NCBI RefSeq assembly: GCF_029637485.1
Contig: NZ_CP069128.1
Coordinates: 1,054,001-1,118,000, forward strand
DNA length: 64,000 bases
Direction of reading: 5' to 3'
From: Sphingomonas sp. LHG3406-1
Lineage (GTDB): Bacteria; Pseudomonadota; Alphaproteobacteria; Sphingomonadales; Sphingomonadaceae
The translations under genes and the position numbers were made by a program. How positions within the stretch are numbered: the stretch's first letter is position 1; each line of letters starts with the position of its first letter. The notes beneath the pieces were generated by a model. The model was given only the letters and a program-made list of their open reading frames with translations, was not told where the DNA came from and searched no databases. Positions 42,370 through 50,520 of the stretch are shown piece after piece.

Positions 42370-42863
42370 GCGAGCATCACTGGCCGGCCTACGCCATCCT
42401 CTTCTTCGTGCTCCTGCAGCGTTTGTCGGAGCTGGCGATGGCGAGGACCAACACCGCGCGGCTGAAGACGATCGGCGCTCATGAGCACGCCCCCGGCCAT
42501 TATCCGCTGATCGTCGCGGTCCACACCCTCTGGCTTGCCGCCCTGTTCTGGCTGGCCCCGGGACAGCCGATCCACTGGTCCCTGTTCGCCCTCTTCATCC
42601 TGCTGCAGCTTGGCCGCCTGTGGGTGCTGCGGACGCTGGGGCCGCGCTGGACGACCCGGATCATCGTGCTCCCGGGCGCACCCCTGGTCACCGGCGGCCC
42701 CTTCCGCTTCGTCCGCCACCCCAATTATCTGGTCGTGGTCGGCGAGATCGCCGTCCTGCCGCTCGTCTTCGGCCTGTGGGGAGTGGCGCTGATCTTTTCC
42801 CTGCTCAACGCCATCGTCCTCTTCATCCGCATCCGCGCCGAGGAAGACGCGCTCGGCGGCTAG
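42366..42863 (+). CDS. ICMT-family (isoprenylcysteine carboxyl methyltransferase-like) membrane methyltransferase
   Basis: A 165-residue membrane protein with five hydrophobic helices. The C-terminal SAM-binding region is LVTGGPFRFVRHPNYLVVVGEIAVLPLVFG then RIRAEEDALGG, the P-F/R-x-R-H-P-N-Y signature of ICMT/PEMT-type enzymes. The ATG at 42366 overlaps the PKS stop, so the pair is coupled. In other bacteria such enzymes O-methylate resorcinol lipids made by the adjacent PKS; the same is inferred here. The stop shares CTAG with the convergent membrane glycosyltransferase gene. Confidence 0.87.
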   Translation: MSEHHWPAYAILFFVLLQRLSELAMARTNTARLKTIGAHEHAPGHYPLIVAVHTLWLAALFWLAPGQPIHWSLFALFILLQLGRLWVLRTLGPRWTTRIIVLPGAPLVTGGPFRFVRHPNYLVVVGEIAVLPLVFGLWGVALIFSLLNAIVLFIRIRAEEDALGG

Positions 42864-44392
42864 CGCGGGTAGACGTAGAGGTCGTAGTGTTCGTCGGTCT
42901 GCGCCGGCCGTAAGCGGGCGACGAGGCGGGTCTGGCCAAGGAAGCGGGCGCGGCCCTCGGCCGTGATCACCGTGCTGTCCTGGAACATGACCGGATGCAC
43001 GCCGTCTTCCGTGCGGTCCAGCGGCAGCTGCAGCGCGATGGCGACCGGCCGGCCGGTGCGGCGATGATGCATGGCGGCGTCGGCCAGCATGTCGTCCAGA
43101 CTGATGACCTTGCGCCCGCTCCGGCTGAACAGTGCGAAGTCGCCGAAGCGCTGCTGCCGCAGCAGCCAGATTGGCTTGTCGCGATAATAGACCAGCGGCT
43201 CTCCGAGCATGTCCGGATCGACGATCAGCACCGATTGCCGGAGCTCTGGCCGAGCCTCCATCAGCGCCGCCAGTCGCTGCGCCTGGCCGTAGGGCACCCC
43301 CTGCGCGGTCTTGAGCAACGGCTTTCTAGTCAGGGTGAGCGATTGGATTGCGAGAAGGGCGACGAGCAGCCATCCGCCGACCGCCGCGAAAGCGGAGGAA
43401 CGCCTTGGCGCCCCGCCCTTCCCCTCGGCCGCGACGATCCATGCAAGGGCCAGGACGAACAGGATGAATAGCGCCGCATGGCGGAGGTAGGCGAGATAGA
43501 TGAAGTAGAAGAACAGCTTCATCATCACGAACACCACCAGCGCGGTGACCAGCGCTCGGCGGTGACGGGCGAAGACGAGCAGGCTTCCAGCAAGCAGCAA
43601 GAGGGCGATCCAGGCGCGCTTGCGTTTGATACCAAGGTCACCGGCCATGGTCCGCACGTCGGTCAGCGCGCGAAAGACATCGAACGGACCGTAAGCATGG
43701 TCGCCGAGGCCCACCGCAGCATCGTTGAAGGGCGGATAGACCGTAGCGAAGCAGACCAGCGCGCCCACGCCGAGCAGGGCCGCATTGATGAACCACCGCC
43801 GCCACCCCGCGCCCGGTGCGCCTTCGAGCAGTTCCAGGCCGCGGTAGAGGAGCAGGCCGCCCGCGACGAACAGGCTCGGCACGTTGGTGTTGGCAAGGAG
43901 AAAGAGCAGCAGCCCGAACCACCCGCTGTCCTTCACCCGGCTCCAGCAGGCGGCGATGGTGAAGAGGATCAGCGCCGACAACCCATAATTGCGGGCGACC
44001 ACCGTATAATCCATGACGAAGAAGGCGCTGAACAGGACCAGCGCCAGCACCAGGGGCCGGAAGGGTGCGCGGAGCGCAAACAGGGCCGCGGCCGCCGCGC
44101 CGACGACCACACCGGCAACCGGCAGCACTTCGCGCACGCCGAACAGGTCGTGGCCGGCGCGAAGAAGCAGGTACCAGAGCGCCGGATGTCCCTCGCCGTG
44201 GAGGGTGCGAAGCATTTCGCCCCAGCTCGACCCGCTGGTGGCGATGGCGAAGGCACGCGCTTCGTCGCGCCACACGACATGATGAGCGGCAAGCCACAGG
44301 ACGAGCAGCAGCCACGCCCCGAGCAAGGCGAGCCGCAGCGGCAGCCGGGGCGGGCGCCCGGGTGCGATCAGCGGTTCGCGGAGCAACGACAC
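42860..44392 (-). CDS. multi-pass membrane glycosyltransferase-like protein (GT-C fold), paralogue 2
   Basis: A 510-residue protein with about ten hydrophobic helices. The first periplasmic loop contains [16 protein letters not shown], whose Asp-Glu resembles the catalytic acidic pair of GT-C enzymes, then HGEGHPALWYLLLRAGHDLFG and the conserved VVARNYGLSALI. The C-terminal soluble part ends in ARLRPAQTDEHYDLYVYPR. GTG 44392 is eight bases after the stop of its upstream paralogue (44401-46002), with which it shares layout and motifs throughout, so the pair arose by tandem duplication. It would transfer a lipid-carried sugar on the periplasmic face; the target is unknown. Confidence 0.75.
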   Translation of the reverse strand: MSLLREPLIAPGRPPRLPLRLALLGAWLLLVLWLAAHHVVWRDEARAFAIATSGSSWGEMLRTLHGEGHPALWYLLLRAGHDLFGVREVLPVAGVVVGAAAAALFALRAPFRPLVLALVLFSAFFVMDYTVVARNYGLSALILFTIAACWSRVKDSGWFGLLLFLLANTNVPSLFVAGGLLLYRGLELLEGAPGAGWRRWFINAALLGVGALVCFATVYPPFNDAAVGLGDHAYGPFDVFRALTDVRTMAGDLGIKRKRAWIALLLLAGSLLVFARHRRALVTALVVFVMMKLFFYFIYLAYLRHAALFILFVLALAWIVAAEGKGGAPRRSSAFAAVGGWLLVALLAIQSLTLTRKPLLKTAQGVPYGQAQRLAALMEARPELRQSVLIVDPDMLGEPLVYYRDKPIWLLRQQRFGDFALFSRSGRKVISLDDMLADAAMHHRRTGRPVAIALQLPLDRTEDGVHPVMFQDSTVITAEGRARFLGQTRLVARLRPAQTDEHYDLYVYPR

Positions 44393-44400
44393 CGGCCCGC

Positions 44401-46002
44401 TCAGCGCGGTGCCGTCATCGTTGCGGGCGCGGGCTGCACCGGCTCGCGCGGATAGGCATAGACGTCATATTCCTCGTCCTCCCGCGCGCGCCGGAGCGAG
44501 GCGACCGGCCGCGTCGCCGCCTTGAAGCGCGCCACGCTGGCGGGCGTAAGCACGGTGAAGTCGTGGTACATCATGTCGTAGGTGCCGGTCTCGAACCGGT
44601 CGAGCGGCAGGCGGAGCGCGATTACCACCGGTCGACCGGTCCGGCGGTACAGGCTGTCGGCCTGCTCCAGCAGGCGGTCGAGGGTCAGCCGCTTGTTGCC
44701 GGTAGAAGCGAGCGGGGTCACCGTGCCCAGCCGGTCCTGGCGGATCAGCCAGAACGGCCGGCCGGTCTGGTAGACCACCGATTCACCCATGGTGTCGGGA
44801 TCGATCATCAGCAGCGAGCCAGCGAACTCGGGCCGGGCGAGGATCTTCGCCAGGTCGGCCGAATGGCCATGCGGGCGGCCCTTCAGCGTACTCTTCAGCG
44901 GATAGCGCCAGTAGAGCACGCTCTGCATGACGATCAGCACCACGAAGAACCAGGCACCGAGGAACAGCGCCGTCGGCGGTTGATCCTTCGAACGCTCCCT
45001 TGGGTGGACCTTGTCGGCTTCGATCCACGCCAGCGCGATCAACAGGAAGAAGAACAGCGCCGAATGGCGGTAGTGGCCCGGGTAGACGAAGAAGAAGAAC
45101 AGCTTGAGGCACACCAGGCCGGCGACCGCGGCCGCCAGCGCCTGCGGGCGCCTGACGAACAGAAGCAGGCTCCCGACGAGCACGATCTGGTTCATCATCG
45201 ACCGTATGCCGAAACCGAGGTCGACGAAGGATCGCACGCTGGTGAACAGCGCCCCGAGGAGGTTCATCGGCGTCAACGGCACCGCATTGGTCGAAGCCGC
45301 GGCATCGTTCGCCGGAGGATAGACGGCGATGAAGCAGAGCAAGGCGCCGAGCCCGACCAGCACCGCATTGCCGATCCAGCGCCGCCATTCGGGCGCGCGA
45401 AGATCGCGCTGCTCGCTCCACAGTTCGAGCATCCGATAGAGGAAGATCGCGCCGGCCAGGAACACGCTCGGCACGTTGGTATTGGCGAGCAGCAGCAGCA
45501 GCACGCCCAGCCAAAGGCTGTCGCGGATCCGCGGCCACTGCCAGGCGATCACCAGCATGATCAGCGCCGCAATGCCGTAGTTGCGGCTCATCACCACATA
45601 CTCAAAGCCAAGATGCAGGCTGAACAGCAGTCCCGCGATGACCGGCAGGCGGAAGGGCGACCGGAAGGCGAGGGTCGCCGCCGCGGCCACGCCGATGACG
45701 AAGCCGGCGGCCGGCAGCACCTCGCGCACGCCGAACAGCGAGTGGCCTGCCTTGAGGATGATGTACCAGAGATAAGGGTGGCCCTCGCCGTGGGCGACGC
45801 GGAACATGTCGATCCAGCTGTCGCCCATCAGCATCAGCGAGAAGGCGCGGGCCTCGTCGCGCCAGGGCACATGCTTGCTCGCCAGCCAGGCGGTAACCGC
45901 CAGCCAGACGAGGAAGAGCCCCGCCCGTGCCCACCGGTTGGCCGACGGCGGCCGGTCCGACAGCAGGGGCTGCCGGAACCAACGATCCCAACTCTTGATC
46001 AC
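44401..46002 (-). CDS. multi-pass membrane glycosyltransferase-like protein (GT-C fold), paralogue 1
   Basis: A 533-residue paralogue of the downstream gene: [57 protein letters not shown] and the C-terminal [18 protein letters not shown] mirror the other copy. The start GTG 46002 has GGGGA five bases upstream; a TTG at 46068 would add a polar leader. Candidate catalytic Asp-Glu lies in WRDEA. It is first gene of a two-gene operon and divergent from the GT2-GtrA pair, suggesting a gtr-like pathway in which this enzyme uses the flipped sugar-lipid donor. Confidence 0.75.
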   Translation of the reverse strand: MIKSWDRWFRQPLLSDRPPSANRWARAGLFLVWLAVTAWLASKHVPWRDEARAFSLMLMGDSWIDMFRVAHGEGHPYLWYIILKAGHSLFGVREVLPAAGFVIGVAAAATLAFRSPFRLPVIAGLLFSLHLGFEYVVMSRNYGIAALIMLVIAWQWPRIRDSLWLGVLLLLLANTNVPSVFLAGAIFLYRMLELWSEQRDLRAPEWRRWIGNAVLVGLGALLCFIAVYPPANDAAASTNAVPLTPMNLLGALFTSVRSFVDLGFGIRSMMNQIVLVGSLLLFVRRPQALAAAVAGLVCLKLFFFFVYPGHYRHSALFFFLLIALAWIEADKVHPRERSKDQPPTALFLGAWFFVVLIVMQSVLYWRYPLKSTLKGRPHGHSADLAKILARPEFAGSLLMIDPDTMGESVVYQTGRPFWLIRQDRLGTVTPLASTGNKRLTLDRLLEQADSLYRRTGRPVVIALRLPLDRFETGTYDMMYHDFTVLTPASVARFKAATRPVASLRRAREDEEYDVYAYPREPVQPAPATMTAPR

Positions 46003-46052
46003 CGATTCCCCACTCGCCGCCGCATGCGACCCGCCTGCCCTCTTCCCCAAAC

Positions 46053-46066
46053 GCAACTTTTGTTGC
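46053..46066. promoter_or_regulatory. small inverted repeat in the divergent glycan-locus promoter
   Basis: GCAAC-TTTT-GTTGC with perfect five-base arms, between the membrane glycosyltransferase operon and the GT2 gene. It is a possible shared operator and weak evidence alone. Confidence 0.3.
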
Positions 46067-46142
46067 AAGCGTTTACGACCTCTTTAACCTTGCTTGGCAA
46101 GAATTCGCCGTGCCCGCGGGGCGACGTCGAGGAGCGCATGTC

Positions 46143-46961
46143 GTGATCAACGGAATGAAAGTAGCGGTGGTCCTGCCGGCCTATAATGCCGACAAGACGC
46201 TGGAGCGAACCTACAACGAGATCGACTTCGCCATCGTCGACGACGTGATCCTGGTCGACGATTGCAGCAAGGACCGCACATCGGCCCTGGCGCGCGAGCT
46301 CGGCATCTTCACCGCCACCCACGAGCAGAACAAGGGTTACGGCGGCAACCAGAAGACCTGCTACACCATCGCGCTGGAACGTGGCGCCGACATCGTCATC
46401 ATGCTCCACCCCGACTACCAGTACAGCCCCAGGCTCGTCCCGGCGATGGCGGGCATGATCGCGTCCGGCCATTATGATGCGGTGTTCGCGTCGCGCATTC
46501 TCGGTAACGGCGCGCTGGCCGGCGGCATGCCGCTGTACAAATATGTCGCCAATCGCTGCCTCACCGCCTTCCAGAACTTGCTGATGGGCGCAAAGCTTTC
46601 CGAATATCACACCGGCTACCGCGCCTGGAGCCGCAAGGTGCTCGAGGAGCTTCCGCTTCCCGCCTGCTCGGATGATTTCGTGTTCGACAACCAGATGATC
46701 GCGCAGACGATGTGGAAGCACTTCCAGATCGGCGAGATCAGCTGCCCGACCCGCTATTTCGAGGAAGCCTCGAGCATCAACTTCCGCCGCAGCTGCACCT
46801 ACGGCTTCGGCGTGCTCGGCACCGCCTTCCTCTATCGCCTCGCCAAGATGGGCCTCGTCTCCTCGGATCTGTTCGACAGCAAGGAGCGGCTGGTGCCGGT
46901 TGCTTCGGCCCAGACGGCGGCGGCGGCGGCGGCTCCGGCCAGGGCGGTCGAGACCGCCTGA
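46143..46961 (+). CDS. GT2-family glycosyltransferase (DPM1/GtrB-like)
   Basis: Cytoplasmic-face transferase making polyprenyl-phosphate-sugar from an NDP-sugar. The 272 residues have the GT-A fold: [18 protein letters not shown], the nucleotide-binding [28 protein letters not shown] and the D-x-D equivalent [12 protein letters not shown], followed by [15 protein letters not shown]. The GTG at 46143 follows GAGGAG by eight bases; ATG 46155 is also possible. No C-terminal membrane helices are obvious, unlike GtrB. It overlaps the GtrA gene by one base (TGATG). Together with the divergent GT-C pair it makes a complete gtr-type module. Confidence 0.85.
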   Translation: MINGMKVAVVLPAYNADKTLERTYNEIDFAIVDDVILVDDCSKDRTSALARELGIFTATHEQNKGYGGNQKTCYTIALERGADIVIMLHPDYQYSPRLVPAMAGMIASGHYDAVFASRILGNGALAGGMPLYKYVANRCLTAFQNLLMGAKLSEYHTGYRAWSRKVLEELPLPACSDDFVFDNQMIAQTMWKHFQIGEISCPTRYFEEASSINFRRSCTYGFGVLGTAFLYRLAKMGLVSSDLFDSKERLVPVASAQTAAAAAAPARAVETA

Positions 46962-47398
46962 TGCTTCGTCCCCTGGTGGCGGGGCCGGCCCGCCGCGCCC
47001 AGCATCTGCTGGCGCACCCGACCTCGCGCCAGCTGATCCGCTACATCATCGCCGGCCTGCTGGTGACGCAGTTCGCGGCGCTGATCTATTCGGTCCTGGT
47101 GCTCCAGCACATCAGCCCCTACCTCGCCAATGTCGGGAGCACCGCCTGCGGCCTCGTCGCCGGCTACACCATCCATAGCCGTTGGAGCTTCAAAGGTGGC
47201 CGCAAGGACAGCGAGACTCTCCAGCTCGGCCGCTTCCTCACCGCGTCGGCCGTCGCCTTTGCGATCAACAATTTCTGGATCTGGCTGACGATCAGGCAGT
47301 TCGGCCTGCCGCCACTCGCCCCCGTGCCGCTGATGATGGCCGCGACCCCTGTCCTCAGCTTCCTGCTCAACCGCTACTGGGTATTCAAGGCGCACTGA
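46961..47398 (+). CDS. GtrA-family flippase-like membrane protein
   Basis: A 145-residue protein with four transmembrane helices: LIRYIIAGLLVTQFAALIYSVL, LANVGSTACGLVAGYTIHSRWSF, FLTASAVAFAINNFWIWL and VPLMMAATPVLSFLLNRYWVF. The final NRYWVFK is the GtrA hallmark. GtrA proteins are thought to move undecaprenyl-phosphate-sugar from the cytoplasmic to the periplasmic face. Coupled to the GT2 gene by one-base overlap, it should flip the lipid-linked sugar that GT2 makes. Confidence 0.88.
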   Translation: MLRPLVAGPARRAQHLLAHPTSRQLIRYIIAGLLVTQFAALIYSVLVLQHISPYLANVGSTACGLVAGYTIHSRWSFKGGRKDSETLQLGRFLTASAVAFAINNFWIWLTIRQFGLPPLAPVPLMMAATPVLSFLLNRYWVFKAH

Positions 47399-47518
47399 TC
47401 GGCATTGCGCCGGCGCTTGCTTGCTCCTATAGGCGGGCTTCCTCCTCACATCGCTGATGCTGGCGAGGCTGCCCGGAACTCCGCGGCGGTCCGAGGGGGC
47501 TTTGACGTTGGGAGCCGC

Positions 47519-48088
47519 ATGGACGCTAATCTGACCGCATTGATCGAGACCGAGGCGAAGGCGCTCGGATTCGACCTGGTGCGCGTGGCGATGATCGGCG
47601 GCAAGACGGACCCGACCCTCCAGGTCATGGCCGAACGCCCCGACACCCGCCAGCTCGACCTGTCCGATTGCGAGGCGCTGTCGCGGCGGCTGTCCGAGCG
47701 GCTCGACGCGCTCGAGGCCGAGGGCAACGACCCGATCGAGGGCGGCTACCGTCTCGAGGTCAGCTCGCCCGGCATTGATCGTCCGCTCACCCGCCTGCAG
47801 GACTTTGCCGACTGGCAGGGCCATGAGGCACGCCTCAAGCTCGCGCGTGAGGTCGACGGCGCCAAGCAGGTCACCGGCGACCTCCTCGGGCTGGAGGGCG
47901 ACATGATTCTCGTCGCCGGCTCGCAGGGTACCCGCAAGATCCCGTTCGATGCGATCCATTCGGCCAAGCTGCTGCTGACCGACCGGCTGATCGCCGCCAC
48001 CCAGCCCCTCTCCGCGCAAGGGGCCGACGAAATCCTTGAAGCGCCCACCGAGGGCGCCGATGACCTTCTCACCCAAGAGGAAGAATAA
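47519..48088 (+). CDS. rimP: ribosome maturation factor RimP
   Basis: Needed for 30S subunit assembly. The 189 residues carry RimP signatures: LIETEAKALGFDLVRVAM, LDLSDCEALSRRLSERLD, YRLEVSSPGIDRPLTRLQDF (the hallmark) and the C-terminal Sm-like domain. ATG 47519 is preceded by GGGAG; an open frame from 47405 extends upstream without matching RimP. It starts the rimP-nusA-ylxR-infB-rbfA operon, and nusA follows after three bases. Confidence 0.95.
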   Translation: MDANLTALIETEAKALGFDLVRVAMIGGKTDPTLQVMAERPDTRQLDLSDCEALSRRLSERLDALEAEGNDPIEGGYRLEVSSPGIDRPLTRLQDFADWQGHEARLKLAREVDGAKQVTGDLLGLEGDMILVAGSQGTRKIPFDAIHSAKLLLTDRLIAATQPLSAQGADEILEAPTEGADDLLTQEEE

Positions 48089-48091
48089 GAC

Positions 48092-49726
48092 ATGGCTACC
48101 GCCGCTCCTGCTGCTCCGACGGCCAACAAGGCCGAGTTGCTCGCGATCGCCGACTCGGTCGCGCGCGAGAAGCTGATCGACCGCGGCATCGTCATCGAGG
48201 CGATGGAAGACGCCATTCAGCGCGCCGCCCGCGCCCGCTACGGCCAGGAGAATGACATCCGCGCCAAGCTCGATCCGCAGACCGGAGAGCTTCGCCTGTG
48301 GCGCGTGCTCGAGGTGATCGAGGGCGACATCGAGGATTATTACAAGCAGGTCGACCTCAAGGGCGCGCAGAAGCTTCAGCCGGGTGCCAGCATCGGCGAC
48401 TTCATCGTCGACCCCCTGCCCCCGATCGAGTTCGGCCGGATCGCCGCCCAGGCCGCCAAGCAGGTCATCTTCCAGAAGGTCCGCGACGCCGAGCGCGAGC
48501 GCCAGTTTGAAGAATTCAAGGATCGCGTCGGCGAAGTCATCACCGGCGTCGTCAAGCGGGTCGAGTTCGGTCACGTGGTCGTCGACCTCGGCCGCGCCGA
48601 AGGCGTCATCCGCCGCGACGCGCAGATCCCGCGGGAAATGCACCGTGTCGGGGATCGTGTCCGCAGCCTGATCCTGCGCGTCGCACGCGAGACCCGCGGG
48701 CCGCAGATCTTCCTCAGCCGCGCACATCCCGACTTCATGAAGAAGCTGTTCGCGCAGGAAGTGCCGGAAATCTACGACGGCATCATCGAGATCAAGGCCG
48801 CCGCCCGCGACCCGGGCAGCCGCGCCAAGATCGGCGTCATCAGCTATGACAGTTCGATCGATCCGGTCGGCGCCTGCGTCGGCATGAAGGGCAGCCGCGT
48901 GCAGGCGGTCGTGCAGGAATTGCAGGGCGAGAAGATCGACATCATCCCCTGGTCCGAGGACACGGCGACCTTCGTCGTCAACGCGCTGCAGCCGGCGACC
49001 GTCGCCCGCGTGGTCATCGACGAGGAAGAAGGCCGCATCGAGGTGGTGGTCCCCGACGACCAGCTCAGCCTGGCGATCGGCCGCCGCGGCCAGAACGTCC
49101 GGCTCGCCAGCCAGCTCACCTCCTCGCAGATCGACATTCTGACCGAGGCCGATGCCAGCGAGAAGCGCCAGCGCGAGTTCATCGAGCGGTCCGAGATGTT
49201 CCAGAACGAGCTGGACGTCGACGAGACCCTTGCCCAGCTGCTGGTCGCCGAAGGCTTCACCAGCCTCGAGGAAGTCGCCTACGTCGAAACCGACGAGATC
49301 GCCTCGATCGAGGGCCTCGACGACGACATCGCCGGCGAGCTTCAGAGTCGTGCCGGCGAGGCGCTCGAGCGCCGCGAGGCCGCCGCCCGCGAGGAACGCC
49401 GCGGGCTCGGCGTCGAGGACGCGCTGGCCGAGCTTCCGCACCTCACCGAGCAGATGCTGGTGACGCTCGGCAAGGCCAGCATCCGCACGCTCGACGACCT
49501 CGCCGACCTTGCTACGGACGAGCTCGTCCAGAAGAAGCGGCCCGAGCCGCGCCGACGCGCCGAGAACGCGCCGCAGCGCGAGCAGGACAAGGGCGGCATC
49601 TTGGCCGAGTATGGCCTGTCGGAAGAGCAGGGCAACGAGATCATCATGGCCGCCCGCGCCCACTGGTTCGAGGACGAGGAAGGCGCTTCCAGCGAGGAGG
49701 CCGTCGATGCGGAAACCTCGCAATGA
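48092..49726 (+). CDS. nusA: transcription termination/antitermination factor NusA
   Basis: RNA polymerase-bound elongation factor, 544 residues. The N-terminal RNAP-binding domain (NKAELLAIADSVAREKLIDRG) is followed by the S1 domain (GEVITGVVKRVEFGHVVVDLG near residue 150), two KH domains (RAKIGVISYDSSIDPVGACVGMKGSRVQAVV; VPDDQLSLAIGRRGQNVRLASQL) and two acidic helix-hairpin repeats (EVAYVETDEIASIEGLDDDIAGEL) of the type found in alphaproteobacteria. The start MATAAPAAPTANK is three bases after rimP. The 3' end overlaps the ylxR start by 20 bases. Confidence 0.96.
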   Translation: MATAAPAAPTANKAELLAIADSVAREKLIDRGIVIEAMEDAIQRAARARYGQENDIRAKLDPQTGELRLWRVLEVIEGDIEDYYKQVDLKGAQKLQPGASIGDFIVDPLPPIEFGRIAAQAAKQVIFQKVRDAERERQFEEFKDRVGEVITGVVKRVEFGHVVVDLGRAEGVIRRDAQIPREMHRVGDRVRSLILRVARETRGPQIFLSRAHPDFMKKLFAQEVPEIYDGIIEIKAAARDPGSRAKIGVISYDSSIDPVGACVGMKGSRVQAVVQELQGEKIDIIPWSEDTATFVVNALQPATVARVVIDEEEGRIEVVVPDDQLSLAIGRRGQNVRLASQLTSSQIDILTEADASEKRQREFIERSEMFQNELDVDETLAQLLVAEGFTSLEEVAYVETDEIASIEGLDDDIAGELQSRAGEALERREAAAREERRGLGVEDALAELPHLTEQMLVTLGKASIRTLDDLADLATDELVQKKRPEPRRRAENAPQREQDKGGILAEYGLSEEQGNEIIMAARAHWFEDEEGASSEEAVDAETSQ

Positions 49727-50507
49727 GCCGCTAGCGGACCCTTCTTCTCCCCTCCCGTCCGCGGGACGGGCCGGGGGAGAGCTTGTCGGCGCTCCATCGG
49801 ACGGGGACGAGCCCTCCCCTGACCTCTCCCGCCAGCGGGAGAGGGACGATCCCCAGCGCACCTGCATCCTCAGCCGCAGGACCGCCGACAAGGCGGCGCT
49901 GATCCGCCTCGTCCTCGGCCCCGACGGCCAGGTCCACCCGGACGTGCGCGCCAAGGCGCCCGGCCGCGGCGCCTGGATCGGGGTCACCCGCGCCGAGCTC
50001 GAAACGGCACTCGCCAAGGGCAAGCTCAAGGGCGCGCTCGCCCGCGCCTTCCGGACTCAGGCGATGGAGATCGCGCCCGACCTGCCCGAGCGCATCGAGC
50101 AGGCATTGTCCCGCGCCGCGCTCGACCGGCTCGGCATGGAGGCGCGCTCCGGCACGCTGATCAACGGCGCCGACCGGGTCGAGCAGGCGGCACGGATGGG
50201 CAAGGTCCGCCTCCTCCTCCATGCCGCCGACGCGGGTTCCGACGGGCGCCGCAAGCTCGATCAGGCATGGCGGGTCGGCGGGTCGGAAGAGATTGGTCAC
50301 CGGCATGGGTTGGAAATCCCCGCTTCCCGCACCATCTTGAGCATGGCGCTCGGACGCGAAAATGTGGTACATGCCGCGCTGACCGATCAGGGAGCGGCCG
50401 CGCGCGTGCTTGCAGCACTGACCCGCTGGCGTGCTTTCATTGTAGGACCTGCTGGGCTAGGCCGCGGCGATGACGCCGTCGGTCATGGCACGGCTGACGA
50501 CGAATAA
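49707..50507 (+). CDS. ylxR: YlxR (DUF448)-domain RNA-binding protein with L7Ae-like C-terminal half; REP-like element in frame
   Basis: Fusion of a YlxR/DUF448 domain (RTCILSRRTADKAALIRLV and DVRAKAPGRGAWI) with a ribosomal L7Ae-like domain (SGTLINGADRVEQAARMGKVRLLLHAADAG), the form usual between nusA and infB in alphaproteobacteria. ATG 49707 has GAGGAGG six bases upstream. Residues about 14-48 (SSPLPSAGRAGGELV and onward) are encoded by a 105-base palindromic element found again before rbfA. This gives an unusually long, low-complexity leader before the domain. The frame stays open through the insertion, so the protein is probably made. Confidence 0.85.
   Translation: MRKPRNEPLADPSSPLPSAGRAGGELVGAPSDGDEPSPDLSRQRERDDPQRTCILSRRTADKAALIRLVLGPDGQVHPDVRAKAPGRGAWIGVTRAELETALAKGKLKGALARAFRTQAMEIAPDLPERIEQALSRAALDRLGMEARSGTLINGADRVEQAARMGKVRLLLHAADAGSDGRRKLDQAWRVGGSEEIGHRHGLEIPASRTILSMALGRENVVHAALTDQGAAARVLAALTRWRAFIVGPAGLGRGDDAVGHGTADDE
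49746..49850. repeat. REP-like double-hairpin element, copy 1, inside ylxR
   Basis: Hairpin CCCTCCCGTCCGCGGGACGGG, the linker GCCGGGGGAGAGCTTGT, then a second hairpin CTCTCCCGCCAGCGGGAGAG. It matches 53202-53297 in order and length but sits inside a coding sequence. Confidence 0.75.
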
Positions 50508-50520
50508 AGTAAAGGATTTT

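Noticed and set aside
49739..49850. Treating the palindromes in ylxR as a transcription terminator after nusA
   Set aside because: There is no U-run, and the ylxR start at 49707 with a strong ribosome site precedes it, so transcription and translation must pass through.
46832..50029. A 1065-codon minus-strand frame across rimP, nusA and ylxR
   Set aside because: It is the antisense shadow of well-conserved translation genes and has no recognisable motif.
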